The translations under genes were made by a program, and so were the position numbers. From assembly GCF_030124145.1 (NCBI RefSeq), contig NZ_JASKMS010000029.1:1-64000 (forward strand): 64,000 nucleotides of DNA, in the 5' to 3' direction. The DNA comes from Streptomyces sp. 378. GTDB taxonomy: Bacteria; Actinomycetota; Actinomycetes; Streptomycetales; Streptomycetaceae. This document shows, piece by piece, positions 16,691 to 26,125 of the stretch. Below the pieces are notes generated by a model. It saw only the letters and a program-made list of their open reading frames with translations, had not been told where the DNA came from and did no database searches. The first letter of the stretch is position 1, and every line of letters starts with the position of its first letter.

Positions 16691-18180
16691 TCCGGCTGCG
16701 TCTGCACGTTGAGCTCACGCATGTGGACCCAGCGGGCCGGGTCCGTGCGCCGGTCCTTGATCTTCAGGACGTCGAAGCCCCGCGCGTACTCGTTCGAGTA
16801 GATGTGGCCGTTGTAGTAGTACGCCGACCAGGAACCGCCCGACTTGATCGTGTCGGTGGTCAGCGGGCCGCGGTCGAAGTAGGCGATCTCCTTCGGGTTG
16901 GCCGAGTCGGTGAACTCCCAGACGGAGACGCCGCCCTGGTACCAGGCCTGGACCATGATGTCCTTGCCCTTGACCGGGATCAGCGAGCCGTTGTGGGCCA
17001 CGCAGTTCTCGGTGTCGGCCTGGTGGCGGGGGATCTTGAAGTAGCTGCGGAAGACGAGCTTGCGCTTGTCGCCCTTGCCCACGATGTCGTAGATGCCGTC
17101 GGCACCGCGGTCCGGGCCGACCTCCGCGTTGCAGGTGGCCGCGCCGCCTCCGCCCAGCTCGTCGGTGTAGACGACCTTGTTCGCCTTCTGGTTGAAGGTC
17201 GCCGAGTGCCAGAACGCGAAGTTGACGTTGTCCTGCACCCGGTCGATGACCTTCGGGCGCTCCGGGTCCTTGATGGAGAACAGGATGCCGTCGCCCATGC
17301 AGGCGCCCGCGGCCAGGTCCTTCGACGGCAGCACGGTGATGTCGTGGCAGCCGGTGGTCTTGGAGACGCCCGGGTTGGTGGGTCCGCCCGGGTTGCCGCC
17401 GCCGTCCGGTCCCTCACCGGGGAACAGCACGGGGAAGCCGACGACCTTCGCCTTCTCGGGAGCCTTGCGCGGCACCTTGATGACGGAGATGCCGTCGTGC
17501 GGCGGCTGGCAGTCGGGGTAGGCGGCGTTCGGCGAGTACGAGGAGACGTACACGTAGATGTTGCGCCGCTCGGGCACCAGTGTGTGGGTGTGCGAGCCGC
17601 ACGCGGTCTCGACGGCGGCGACGTACCTCGGGTTGCGCTTGTCGCTGATGTCGAAGACCTTCATGCCCTCCCAGGAGGACTTCTCGGTCACCGGCTGGGT
17701 GGTGCTGGAGCAACTGCTGTCGCTGCGCGAGGAGTCGGTGGACAGGAACAGCAGGTTGCCGGAGACGGAGATGTCGTTCTGCGAGCCGGGGCACAGCACC
17801 TGGGCGACGGTCTTCGGCGCCTTGGGGTTGCTGATGTCGAAGATGCGGAAGCCGTCGTAGTTGCCCGCGAACGCGTACCTGCCCTGGAAGGCGAGGTCCG
17901 AGTTCGTGCCCTGAAGCACGTCCTTGGGGACGTGGGCCAGGTGCTGGATGTTGTCGGAGTGGACGATCTCGTCCTGGGCGGGTATCTCGCCGCTCTGGAT
18001 GGCCTCACGGACCTCGGCCTGAGCGCTCTTGGAAACCTTCTTCGGCGCGGGCGGCGCGTCCCCCGGGTCGGGGGTGGCCCCTGCCGGTGCCGCCGTGAGG
18101 AGCGCGCCCAGCAGCCCGGCGGCCGCGGTGGCAACTCCCAGACGTCTGCGGCGTGTTCTGCGGTCGTTCAACAGGATCAC
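16678..18180 (-). CDS. Secreted LVIVD-repeat protein
   Basis: A 500-residue protein with a Sec-type signal peptide (RRRLGVATAAAGLLGALLTA, cleavage near APAGA) and LVIVD repeats that form a beta-propeller, for example YDGFRIFDISNPKAPKTVA, WEGMKVFDISDKRNPRYVA and VSVWEFTDSANPKEIAYFD. The GTG start has GGGAGG six bases before it. It is divergent from a DUF305 lipoprotein gene, a pairing seen widely in streptomycetes, so the two probably act together in the cell envelope. The biochemical role is unknown. Confidence 0.85.
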   Translation of the reverse strand: MILLNDRRTRRRRLGVATAAAGLLGALLTAAPAGATPDPGDAPPAPKKVSKSAQAEVREAIQSGEIPAQDEIVHSDNIQHLAHVPKDVLQGTNSDLAFQGRYAFAGNYDGFRIFDISNPKAPKTVAQVLCPGSQNDISVSGNLLFLSTDSSRSDSSCSSTTQPVTEKSSWEGMKVFDISDKRNPRYVAAVETACGSHTHTLVPERRNIYVYVSSYSPNAAYPDCQPPHDGISVIKVPRKAPEKAKVVGFPVLFPGEGPDGGGNPGGPTNPGVSKTTGCHDITVLPSKDLAAGACMGDGILFSIKDPERPKVIDRVQDNVNFAFWHSATFNQKANKVVYTDELGGGGAATCNAEVGPDRGADGIYDIVGKGDKRKLVFRSYFKIPRHQADTENCVAHNGSLIPVKGKDIMVQAWYQGGVSVWEFTDSANPKEIAYFDRGPLTTDTIKSGGSWSAYYYNGHIYSNEYARGFDVLKIKDRRTDPARWVHMRELNVQTQPDYFD

Positions 18181-18370
18181 TGTTTTCCTCCCTGGTTCCG
18201 TTCACTGCGGAACGGTTCACGCACCACGCAGTATCGTCTTCGCCATGCACATACCAATAGAGGGCGACAGAATCGCAATGAAGTTTCCCGATCAATGACC
18301 CGCGGAAGCGTGCCAGTACATCGTCCGCAACCCGAGATGCGTCCCAACCCGCTTGTCACAGGAGGTCGTT

Positions 18371-19027
18371 GTGCTCTTCCTTCGTGCGTCCCGGGCGTCC
18401 GCCGTCGCGGCGACGGGGCTGGTCGCCCTGGCCGTGCTCGCGGTCGGGGGCTGTGACTCCGGTCCGGACCGCGAACCGGCCTCCGCGGACGGGCCCGCCG
18501 TGATCGCCCCGGGTGAGCCGGGCGAGGCGAACCGCACCCTGTCCGCCGAGGAGGCCGCCGACCGGCGCTCGGAGAACGACTCCCCCAACTCCGCCGACGT
18601 CTCCTACGTCCGCATGATGATCGAGCACCACGCCCAGGCCCTGGTGATGACCGACCTCGTCCCCGAGCGCGCCGGGTCGCAGGACGTGAAGCGGATCGCC
18701 GAGCGCATCGCGGCCGGCCAGAAGCCCGAGATCGAGGCCATGAAGGGCTGGCTGAAGTCGTACGGCAAGCCGCTGAAGGCCGAGCGGCACGAGCACGCCA
18801 CGATGCCCGGCATGGCGACGGAGGCCCAGTTGAAAAAGCTCCGCGCGGCCGACGGCAAGGCGTTCGACCACCTCTTCCTGACCCTGATGACGACTCATCA
18901 CCAGGGTGCGATCACGATGGCCACGGAGGTGAAGGGGGAGGGCAACAACATCCGCGTCGAGGAGATGGCCGACGAGGTGATCGCGCAGCAGACGAGCGAG
19001 ATCACCCGGATGCGGACCATGCTCTGA
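18371..19027 (+). CDS. DUF305 lipoprotein
   Basis: A 218-residue exported lipoprotein: signal sequence ending in the lipobox AVGGC, then a DUF305 ferritin-like four-helix domain with paired His blocks MMIEHHAQAL and MTTHHQGAI. Such proteins bind metal, often copper or iron. The GTG start has AGGAGG five bases before it; an in-frame TTG at 18353 lies upstream of that site. Divergent from the LVIVD protein. Confidence 0.85.
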   Translation: MLFLRASRASAVAATGLVALAVLAVGGCDSGPDREPASADGPAVIAPGEPGEANRTLSAEEAADRRSENDSPNSADVSYVRMMIEHHAQALVMTDLVPERAGSQDVKRIAERIAAGQKPEIEAMKGWLKSYGKPLKAERHEHATMPGMATEAQLKKLRAADGKAFDHLFLTLMTTHHQGAITMATEVKGEGNNIRVEEMADEVIAQQTSEITRMRTML

Positions 19028-19055
19028 TCACCCCGGGCCGGGCCGTCGACCGCCT

Positions 19056-19565
19056 TCAGCGCCGGGCGCGGCGCGGTGACAGCAGGCCCTCGTCCCGGGC
19101 CCGGCCGATCAGCCTGAGCGACGTGCGACGGCTGTGCCCGGTCGCGTCCATCACGGCGAGGACCGGGTCGGCGCCGTCCAATTGGGCGGCGCGGTACGCC
19201 TGCGCCACCAGCCGCCGCCCCTCCGCACCGCGCGGCCAGGCCGGCCGGGCACGGCGCCCCTCGCCCCCGGGCCCGTCGGGCCCGGACCCGGCGCACGCCT
19301 CGGCCACCGACTCCTCGATCCAGTCGGCGAGCACGGCCAGGTCGTCCAGGGACAGCGCGGGCTGGGCCCGCACCTCCTCGACGCAGACGCATCCGCCGCC
19401 CACGACGGCCAGCGCGTCGACCCGGGCGCCGTCCGCGAAGACCAGCCGGAACTCGAACCACCGGGTGGCGCCCTCGTTCTCCCGCACTTCCCACGCGGGA
19501 CGCACGGACACCGCGTCGCCCGCCGGAGAGCGATCAGAAAGATTCAGAAAGGAGGCTTCCAGCAC
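19056..19565 (-). CDS. DUF6214 family protein
   Basis: A 169-residue protein with an N-terminal beta domain (WFEFRLVFADGARVDALAVV), an Asp/Glu-rich middle and a C-terminal helix-turn-helix-like part (DATGHSRRTSLRLIGRARDE). This matches the DUF6214 layout of actinobacteria. The first codon is GTG with a poor ribosome site, so the start is uncertain. The HTH-like end suggests a regulatory role, which is inference. Confidence 0.65.
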   Translation of the reverse strand: MLEASFLNLSDRSPAGDAVSVRPAWEVRENEGATRWFEFRLVFADGARVDALAVVGGGCVCVEEVRAQPALSLDDLAVLADWIEESVAEACAGSGPDGPGGEGRRARPAWPRGAEGRRLVAQAYRAAQLDGADPVLAVMDATGHSRRTSLRLIGRARDEGLLSPRRARR

Positions 19566-19720
19566 ATCCCGAACGTAACCGCATGATCACATTCCCTACA
19601 GATCGGACACGCACCCGGGCCGGCGCACAGCACCCTGTCAGCGGAGCCCGGCCGGTGGGATGCTGGAGGCGTCAGCGCTCTCCCGAGATCCGCCGGATCC
19701 CCCGGGTAAGGAGTTCCGCC

Positions 19721-21067
19721 GTGCTGCGTGTCGCCGTCGTAGGTTCCGGCCCGAGCGGGTGCTACACCGCCCAGAGCCTCGTCCGGCTGGACTCAGAGGT
19801 GTGCGTCGACGTCCTGGACCGGCTGCCGTGCCCGTACGGTCTCGTCCGTTACGGCGTGGCGCCCGACCACGAGAAGATCAAGTCGCTGCAGAACCAGCTG
19901 CGCGCGGTGCTGGAGCACGACCGGGTACGGTTCCTCGGCGGCGTGCGGATCGGCCCCGACGGGGTGAGCGTGGCGCGGCTGCGCCGGCTCTACCACGCGG
20001 TGGTGTACTGCGTGGGCGCCGCCACCGACCGGCATCTGGGCATCCCCGGTGAGGACCTGCCGGGAAGCTGGTCGGCGACACAGTTCGTGTCCTGGTACAG
20101 CGCCCACCCGGACGCCGCGGACGCCGGTTTCCTGCGGGACGCCCGGTCGGCCGTGGTGATCGGCCTGGGCAACGTCGCCGTCGACGTCACGCGCATGCTG
20201 GCCCGTGGACCGGCCGAACTCACCCCGACGGACATGCCGCAGGGGGCCCTGGCCGCACTGGGGGCAAGCCGGGTGACCGAGATCCACATGGTGGGACGGC
20301 GGGGCCCCTCCCAGGCCCGGTTCACCACCAAGGAACTGCGCGAGCTGGGCACCCTGCCGGACACCGACGTGGTCGTGGACCCGGCGGAGCTGGCCCTGGA
20401 CCCGGGGTACGCGGACCCCTCCGCGCTGCCCGCCCCGCAGCGCCGCAACGTGGAGGTGCTGCGCGACTGGGCAGATTCGTCCCGGACGGGTGCACCGCGC
20501 CGCATCCACCTGCGGTTCTTCCTCCGCCCGGCCGAACTGCTCGCCGGGCAGGGCCGCGTGCGCGGGGCGCGGTTCGAGCGGACGGCCCCGGACAGCCACG
20601 GCGGCGTGAGGGGAACGGGCCACCACGAGGTCGTCGAGGGGCAGCTGGTCCTGCGCTCCGTGGGCTACCGCGGGGTGCCCCTGGAGGACCTCCCGTTCGA
20701 TCCGGTCACCGGTACGGTCCCGAACCTGTGCGGCCGGGTCCTGCGCGAGGGGGCCGCCTCCCCGGGCGAGTACGTGGCGGGCTGGATCAAGCGCGGCCCC
20801 ACGGGCGTCATCGGTACGAACCGCCCCTGCGCGAAGGAGACCGCGACGTCCCTCCTGGAGGACGCCCCGGCGCTCGCCCTGCGGGTCGTCCCCGACGACC
20901 CGCTCCCGCTCCTGCACGCCGAGGGCGTCCACCCGATCGAATGGGAGGGCTGGCGGTCGATCGAGCGAGCGGAGGCGGACCTGGGAGCCGCACTGGGCCG
21001 CGGAGTGGTCAAGCTCCCGGACTGGCAGTCCCTGCTGGAGGCCGCGGCGGGCCGAGCTCCTCACTGA
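19721..21067 (+). CDS. FAD-dependent ferredoxin-NADP+ reductase, FprA type
   Basis: A 448-residue flavoprotein of the adrenodoxin-reductase family. The FAD-binding turn is VVGSGPSGCYTAQ at the N-terminus, followed by DRLPCPYGLVRYGVAPDH. The NADP domain has VIGLGNVAVDVTRML near residue 150, and GWIKRGPTGVIGTNR lies near residue 355. It should pass electrons between NADPH and ferredoxins. AAGGAG precedes the GTG by seven bases. No ferredoxin or P450 gene is adjacent. Confidence 0.9.
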   Translation: MLRVAVVGSGPSGCYTAQSLVRLDSEVCVDVLDRLPCPYGLVRYGVAPDHEKIKSLQNQLRAVLEHDRVRFLGGVRIGPDGVSVARLRRLYHAVVYCVGAATDRHLGIPGEDLPGSWSATQFVSWYSAHPDAADAGFLRDARSAVVIGLGNVAVDVTRMLARGPAELTPTDMPQGALAALGASRVTEIHMVGRRGPSQARFTTKELRELGTLPDTDVVVDPAELALDPGYADPSALPAPQRRNVEVLRDWADSSRTGAPRRIHLRFFLRPAELLAGQGRVRGARFERTAPDSHGGVRGTGHHEVVEGQLVLRSVGYRGVPLEDLPFDPVTGTVPNLCGRVLREGAASPGEYVAGWIKRGPTGVIGTNRPCAKETATSLLEDAPALALRVVPDDPLPLLHAEGVHPIEWEGWRSIERAEADLGAALGRGVVKLPDWQSLLEAAAGRAPH

Positions 21068-21166
21068 TCTTTTCGTTGGTTCTGCGGGTGCGGCGGGGCC
21101 GGAGCACCGCGCGACTCGGCCGCGTCGGCACGACAGGCCCCGGCCCTTCCGTGCCCGGCGACCGGT

Positions 21167-21517
21167 TCAGCCACCGAGACGGACGTCCTGCCGGGCAGCC
21201 GCGTCGAGCAGCGCACCCATGAGCCCCGGGAACAGCGCGTCGAGTTCCCCCCGCCGCAGCCCGTTCATCTTGGCCGTCCCCCGGTACACCTGCCGGATCA
21301 CCCCGCTCTCCCGCAACACCCGGAAGTGGTGCGTGGTGGTCGACTTGGTGACCGGCAGCTCGAAGTCCGAGCAGGACAGCTCAGCGCTCGCGCCGGCGAG
21401 TTCCCGCACGATCCGCAACCGCATCGGGTCCGAGAGCGCGTGCAGCACCCCCTCCAGCCGAATCTCGTCACGCGCGGGATGCGGCAGGTCACGACTGCTG
21501 ACGACGGGGGACGTCAC
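21167..21517 (-). CDS. ArsR family transcriptional regulator
   Basis: A 116-residue winged-helix protein: LHALSDPMRLRIVRELAG then the recognition helix region VTKSTTTHHFRVLRESGVI and the wing VYRGTAKMNGLR. It has no cysteine pair of the arsenic-sensing kind. The GTG start follows GGAG. It is divergent from the Old Yellow Enzyme gene and is the obvious candidate to control it through the TACGAT dyads between them. Confidence 0.85.
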   Translation of the reverse strand: MTSPVVSSRDLPHPARDEIRLEGVLHALSDPMRLRIVRELAGASAELSCSDFELPVTKSTTTHHFRVLRESGVIRQVYRGTAKMNGLRRGELDALFPGLMGALLDAAARQDVRLGG

Positions 21518-21566
21518 GGCGGCTCCACTTCCTCGGGAACTCCCATGGTACGAGAACCTTCGTAGT

Positions 21567-21598
21567 TTGACATCCACCGTACTACGATGCCTATCGTA
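21567..21598 (+). promoter_or_regulatory. Promoter with TACGAT-N4-ATCGTA operator
   Basis: TTGACA (21567-21572) and TATCGT (21592-21597) are spaced 19 bases apart, pointing at the Old Yellow Enzyme gene. The perfect dyad TACGAT-GCCT-ATCGTA (21583-21598) covers the -10. A weaker related dyad, TACGA...TCGTA, lies at 21549-21564. The ArsR protein encoded on the other side is the likely ligand-released repressor. Confidence 0.5.
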
Positions 21599-21634
21599 CG
21601 AGTCGACCCGGCCCCGTGACGAATGGAGTCCGCC

Positions 21635-22714
21635 GTGACCGCGCTCTTCGAGCCCTGCACCCTGCGCGAGCTGACGATCCCGAACCGCGTGTGGATGCCC
21701 CCGATGTGCCAGTACTCGGCGGCGCCGGAGGGCCCGCGGGCCGGGGCGCCCACCGACTGGCACTTCGCGCACTACGCCGCCCGCGCCACCGGCGGTACCG
21801 GGCTGATCATCGTCGAGGCCACCGCGGTGTCCCCGCAGGGCCGCATCTCCCCCTACGACCTCGGCATCTGGAACGACACGCAGGTCGAGGCGTTCCGTCG
21901 CATCACCGGCTTCCTCGCCGCGCACGGCACGGTTCCCGCCGTCCAGCTGGCCCACGCCGGCCGCAAGGCCTCCACGGAGCGCCCCTGGAAGGGCGGCGCC
22001 CCGGTCGGCCCGGAGGCCCACGGCTGGGACGCCGTCGCCCCGAGCCCGCTCCCCTTCGACGACCGGCACCCGGCCCCGGCCGAGCTGACGGCCGACCAGA
22101 TCGGGGACATCGTCGAGCAGTTCGCGGCAGCCGCCCGCCGCGCGCTCGACGCCGGTTTCGAGGTCGCCGAGATCCACGGCGCCCACGGCTACCTGATCAA
22201 CGAGTTCCTCTCCCCGCACTCCAACCACCGCACCGACGCCTACGGCGGCTCGTACGAGAACCGCACCCGCTTCGCCCTCGAAGTCGTCGACGCCGTGCGG
22301 GAGGTCTGGCCGGACGACAAGCCGCTGTTCTTCCGCGTCTCGGCGACGGACTGGCTCGAGGACGGCGGCTGGAGCGCGGACGACACGGTCCGTTTCGCCA
22401 CCGACCTGCGGGACCACGGCATCGACCTGCTGGACGTCTCCAGCGGCGGCAACGCCTCCGGTGTCCGCATCCCCACCGGCCCCGGCTACCAGGTGCCCTT
22501 CGCCGCCCGGGTGAAGAACGAGACGGCCCTGCCGGTCGCCGCGGTCGGCCTCATCACCGACGTCGAGCAGGCCGAGAAGATCCTGGCCAACGGCGAGGCG
22601 GACGCGGTCCTGCTGGGCCGCGAGCTGCTGCGCAACCCCTCGTGGGCGCGGCTGGCCGCGCGGGAACTCGGCGGCGAGGTACGGGTGCCGGACCAGTACC
22701 ACCGGTCGGTCTGA
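21635..22714 (+). CDS. NADH:flavin oxidoreductase, YqjM-type Old Yellow Enzyme
   Basis: A 359-residue FMN-dependent ene-reductase. PMCQYSA near residue 23 has the redox-tuning Cys of the YqjM class; IHGAHGYLINEFLSP has the two substrate-binding His; and YGGSYENRTRFALEV follows. These enzymes reduce activated C=C bonds, often of toxic electrophiles. The GTG at 21635 has GGAG six bases before it and is preferred to the ATG at 21623, which has no ribosome site. Divergent from the ArsR gene. Confidence 0.9.
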   Translation: MTALFEPCTLRELTIPNRVWMPPMCQYSAAPEGPRAGAPTDWHFAHYAARATGGTGLIIVEATAVSPQGRISPYDLGIWNDTQVEAFRRITGFLAAHGTVPAVQLAHAGRKASTERPWKGGAPVGPEAHGWDAVAPSPLPFDDRHPAPAELTADQIGDIVEQFAAAARRALDAGFEVAEIHGAHGYLINEFLSPHSNHRTDAYGGSYENRTRFALEVVDAVREVWPDDKPLFFRVSATDWLEDGGWSADDTVRFATDLRDHGIDLLDVSSGGNASGVRIPTGPGYQVPFAARVKNETALPVAAVGLITDVEQAEKILANGEADAVLLGRELLRNPSWARLAARELGGEVRVPDQYHRSV

Positions 22715-22748
22715 GCCGACCGTCCGGTCCGGCACTCACGCAGGTACG

Positions 22749-24089
22749 TCAACCGGCCGCGCACGCCGTCCCGTTGAGCGTGAACGCGGCCGGAGTGGCG
22801 CTGTCGCCGCCGTGACCGGCCTGGTAGCCGATGCTCACGCTCGCGCCCGGCGCGATGGTGCCGTTGTACGAGACGTTGGTCGCGGTGACCGACCCGGACG
22901 ACGGCGTGTACGTGGCACCCCAGCCGCCGGTGACGGTCTGCCCCGCCGGCAGCGTGAAGCCGAGTTTCCAGCCGTTGACGGTGGTCGAGCCGGTGTTGGT
23001 GACGGTCACGGTGGCGGTCAGGCCGGTGTTCCAGGCGTTCACCGAGGCCGCCACCTTGCAGGCGCCGGGCTGGGGCTGGGGAGCCGGGCCGGAGCCGTCC
23101 AGACCGAAGAAGGTGAGCACCCGGGACGCCATGCCCTGGGTGTACAGGTTGTGGCCGACACCCTGGAGGCTGATGGCCTCCACGGGGGCCCGGTCACCCG
23201 TGCCGCCGTAACGGGTGCGGGTCCAGCCGGACTGGGGCGTGTCGGTGGTGGCGGGCGTCCGGCTGACACCCTGCACGTCGGTCCACTGCTTGATCTGTTC
23301 CCCGAAGTTGGGGTAGCGCAGGACGTCGTCCTGGGTGCCGTGCCAGATCTGCATCCGCGGGCGGGGCCCCGTGTAGCCGGGGTACGCGCCCCGGACCAGG
23401 TCGCCCCACTCCTTCGGGGTGCGGGTGACCGTGCCGCCCGAGCAGGCGCTGTTCCACTCGGAGCCGTCGGTGGTGGCGAAGCAGCCGAACGGGACGCCCG
23501 AGAAGGCGGCGCCCGCCGCGAACACGTCCGGGTAGTCCCCGAGCAGGACGTTCGTCATCATCGCGCCGGAGGAGATGCCCGTGGCGAAGATCCGGCCGGT
23601 GTCGGCGTCATAGGTGCGGGTGACCCAGTCGATCATCGACTTGATGCCGACGGGGTCGCTGCCGCCGCCGCGGCGCAGGGCCTGGGGCGAGGAGACGTCG
23701 AAGCACTTGCTGCTGCGGGTGACGGACGGGTAGAGCACGATGAACCCGTACCGGTCGGCCAGCGTGTCGTACTCGGTGCCGTTGTACATGTCGGGGCCCG
23801 AGCCGGTGCACCAGTGCACGGCCACCACGACGGCCGGTTCGGGAGTCACACTCTCCGGCACGTACAGGTACATGCGCAGGTTACTCGGGTTGGTGCCGAA
23901 GTTCGTGACCTCGGTGAGGGCCGCGGCGGGTACGGCCCGCTGGCGGGCGGAGGCGCGGGCGGGCTCGCCCGCGGCCGCCGCGGGCGCGGTGAGCGCGGAG
24001 GCCGCGAGCAACGGCAGCAGCGCGGCGACGAGCGCGAGGAGGATCGACCGCAGGGGTCTCCTCGGCGCGGGGTGGGGGGTGGCATACAC
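22749..24089 (-). CDS. Secreted PHB-depolymerase-type esterase with CBM2
   Basis: A 446-residue secreted enzyme. A signal peptide (RSILLALVAALLPLLAASAL) precedes an alpha/beta-hydrolase domain of the CE1/PHB depolymerase kind with VHWCTGSGPDMYNGTEYD, the nucleophile elbow ATGISSGAMM and the His region GVGHNLYTQGM. After a PQPQPG linker comes a CBM2 cellulose-binding domain ending NGTACAAG. It probably removes acetyl or feruloyl groups from xylan. The GTG start follows AAGGGA. A CebR-like box lies 125 bases upstream, and the divergent neighbour is a pectate lyase. Confidence 0.85.
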   Translation of the reverse strand: MYATPHPAPRRPLRSILLALVAALLPLLAASALTAPAAAAGEPARASARQRAVPAAALTEVTNFGTNPSNLRMYLYVPESVTPEPAVVVAVHWCTGSGPDMYNGTEYDTLADRYGFIVLYPSVTRSSKCFDVSSPQALRRGGGSDPVGIKSMIDWVTRTYDADTGRIFATGISSGAMMTNVLLGDYPDVFAAGAAFSGVPFGCFATTDGSEWNSACSGGTVTRTPKEWGDLVRGAYPGYTGPRPRMQIWHGTQDDVLRYPNFGEQIKQWTDVQGVSRTPATTDTPQSGWTRTRYGGTGDRAPVEAISLQGVGHNLYTQGMASRVLTFFGLDGSGPAPQPQPGACKVAASVNAWNTGLTATVTVTNTGSTTVNGWKLGFTLPAGQTVTGGWGATYTPSSGSVTATNVSYNGTIAPGASVSIGYQAGHGGDSATPAAFTLNGTACAAG

Positions 24090-24213
24090 GTCCGGGTCCC
24101 TTCCGTTGGGTGCGGTGCGCAGGACGTCGTACGGGCTGTTCAGCGAAGAAGTCGGTCCGCCGAGGCGGGGAGGGCGGCATCCGTTCGGCATGGTGGCATG
24201 GACATGGTTCCTA

Positions 24214-24227
24214 TGGAAGCGCTCCCA
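24214..24227. promoter_or_regulatory. CebR-like operator TGGAAGCGCTCCCA
   Basis: Differs by one base from the established CebR box TGGGAGCGCTCCCA, the cellobiose-responsive LacI-family operator of Streptomyces. It lies in the divergent region between the CBM2 esterase and the pectate lyase, 125 bases from the esterase start, which fits cellulose-linked control of the esterase. Confidence 0.6.
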
Positions 24228-24276
24228 CGCCGCTGCCGCCGTCGCCGGGACGGCCGAACACATTTTGCGCGAGGCG

Positions 24277-24305
24277 TTGACTAGAAAGCGCTTGCCCTCT
24301 ACGTT
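24277..24305 (+). promoter_or_regulatory. Pectate lyase promoter with AAGCGCTT operator in the spacer
   Basis: TTGACT (24277-24282) and TACGTT (24300-24305) have the ideal 17-base spacing and point to the pectate lyase gene, giving a leader of about 165 bases. The spacer holds the LacI-type palindrome AAGCGCTT (24286-24293), where a bound repressor would block polymerase. Confidence 0.6.
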
Positions 24306-24476
24306 CCGTTCAGCAGTGTGACCCGTTGATGGGGACGGGTGCACTTGGGCCGCACCAAGCGGTCACCTGAACGAACGTGATTCATGTACATGAAGAGCCG
24401 CACACGAAGCCCCATGGGACGCGCACCACCGGAAGGCCCTGACCCCATCCACCCCCACGACAGAAGGAATCGGGAC

Positions 24477-25265
24477 ATGACTTCTGCGACACGTCCGCCC
24501 GCCCGCCGGCGTGCGCTGACCGGCGCACTGGCCACACTCGGCCTGTCGGTTGGCATGATCATGACCACACAGGCTCCCGCGGCGAGCGCCGCCGCCTGGC
24601 CGACCCCCAACGGCAGCCAGGGCACCTCCTCCACCATCTCCGTGTCCGGCACCAAGGACTACGGGATGAAGCGGTTCTACGGCACCGGGGCCCTGGCCGG
24701 AGACGGCCAGGAGGAGGGCCAGGACCCGATCTTCAAGCTGTCGAACGGGGCGGTGCTGAAGAACGTCATCCTCGGTGCCCCCGCGGCCGACGGCATCCAC
24801 TGCGAGGGCAGCTGCACGCTGCAGAACGTCTGGTGGGAGGACGTCGGCGAGGACGCCGCCACCTTCCGCGGCGGCACCGGCGCCACGTACCACGTGATCG
24901 GCGGCGGCGCGAAGAAGGCGGCGGACAAGGTCTTCCAGCACAACGGCGGCGGCACCCTGAACATCTCCAACTTCGCGGTGCAGGAGTTCAAGACGCTCTA
25001 CCGCTCCTGCGGCGACTGCTCCACGCAGTACACGCGCAAGGTCAACCTCAACACCATCGACGTGACGGGCACCGGCTCCACCGCGCGGCTCGTCGGCATC
25101 AACGTCAACCGCAACGACGTGGCGACCCTGCGGAACATCACGATCCGCAACGACTCCGGCCGCAAGGTCGTCCCCTGCCAGAAGTACAACAACAACACCG
25201 CCGTCGGCTCGGGGCCCGACAGCAGGAACTGCCTCTACTCCACCTCGGACATCACCTACAGGTAG
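24477..25265 (+). CDS. Secreted pectate lyase, PL3 family
   Basis: A 262-residue secreted PL3 pectate lyase: signal peptide with an RRR start (TGALATLGLSVGMIMTTQAP), cleavage near ASAAA, then a parallel beta-helix with FKLSNGAVLKNVILGAPAAD, HCEGSCTLQNVWWEDVGEDA and the Cys pairs typical of the family. It cleaves polygalacturonate by calcium-dependent beta-elimination. AAGGAA precedes the ATG. There is no carbohydrate-binding module. Confidence 0.9.
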   Translation: MTSATRPPARRRALTGALATLGLSVGMIMTTQAPAASAAAWPTPNGSQGTSSTISVSGTKDYGMKRFYGTGALAGDGQEEGQDPIFKLSNGAVLKNVILGAPAADGIHCEGSCTLQNVWWEDVGEDAATFRGGTGATYHVIGGGAKKAADKVFQHNGGGTLNISNFAVQEFKTLYRSCGDCSTQYTRKVNLNTIDVTGTGSTARLVGINVNRNDVATLRNITIRNDSGRKVVPCQKYNNNTAVGSGPDSRNCLYSTSDITYR

Positions 25266-25338
25266 TCCCAGGCCATCCCCCCACGGAGAAGGCGGCCGTG
25301 TGGAGCGTCCCGGCGGGCGCTGCGCACGGCCGTCCGCG

Positions 25339-26097
25339 TCAGGTGCCGTGGACGCGCGCGCGTACCTCCCCGGTCAGCTCCCGCCGGTAGTCGCCGTAGG
25401 CGGCGCGCAGTTCGGCGCCGGGCCAGTCGGCGGGCAGGAGTGCCGGTGGCAGCACGGGGTCGGCGAGCAGGTGCCGTACGACGGCGGCGAAGGCGGTCAG
25501 GCGGTCGGCCGGGTCGGACGCGCCGGCGATGTGGGCGAGCAGCGCCCGGGCCGTGCCGGACCAGGCATCAAACTGCCAGAGGTCTTGGGCCAGTTCGCGC
25601 GAGGGCCGGTCGGGCCGGGCCGTGTAGCGCTGGACCACCCGGTCCATGTCGCCGGGGAGGGCACGGGTGAGGTTGTCCGGACGGAGCCAGACGCCCTCAC
25701 GGAGTTCGGCGAGCCGGAGGCCGGTCAGCCGGGCGCGCAGGTCGGCGCGTTCGGCCGGCCCGCGTCCGGTCGCGGTGATCACGACCATCTCCCACGCCCC
25801 GTCCCACGCGCGCGTGCGGGGACGCACGGCGTCGTCCTGGCGGCGCCGGCGCTCCAGCAGCCGGTCGCTGAGGCGGTAGCCGCCGTCGGTGCGCCGCAGG
25901 TCACCGGCGGCCACCATGCGGCTCAGTGCCGCCCGCAGCGTGGAGCCGCCGATCTCGAAGCGCTCCACGAGCCGCACCAGCTCCCTGACCGGCAGTTCGG
26001 GGGGATGCGTCCCGAGCAGCAGGCTCAGCACCACCGACCGCGCGGACAGCGGGCGCAGATCGAGCGCGCCGGACCGCGCCGGGACGTTCATCGGCAT
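25339..26097 (-). CDS. PaaX family transcriptional regulator
   Basis: A 252-residue PaaX-type repressor: N-terminal winged helix (LPVRELVRLVERFEIGGSTL, LRAALSRMVAAGDLRRTDGG), then the characteristic RPRTRAWDGAWEMVVITATG segment and a C-terminal helical domain. Members sense aryl- or acyl-CoA. The ATG at 26097 is chosen; a GTG six bases earlier is possible and neither has a strong ribosome site. It is divergent from an AidB-type dehydrogenase with a perfect 9+9 inverted repeat in the gap. Confidence 0.85.
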   Translation of the reverse strand: MPMNVPARSGALDLRPLSARSVVLSLLLGTHPPELPVRELVRLVERFEIGGSTLRAALSRMVAAGDLRRTDGGYRLSDRLLERRRRQDDAVRPRTRAWDGAWEMVVITATGRGPAERADLRARLTGLRLAELREGVWLRPDNLTRALPGDMDRVVQRYTARPDRPSRELAQDLWQFDAWSGTARALLAHIAGASDPADRLTAFAAVVRHLLADPVLPPALLPADWPGAELRAAYGDYRRELTGEVRARVHGT

Positions 26098-26125
26098 GGT
26101 CACGTACTGTACGCGGCACGCCTCC

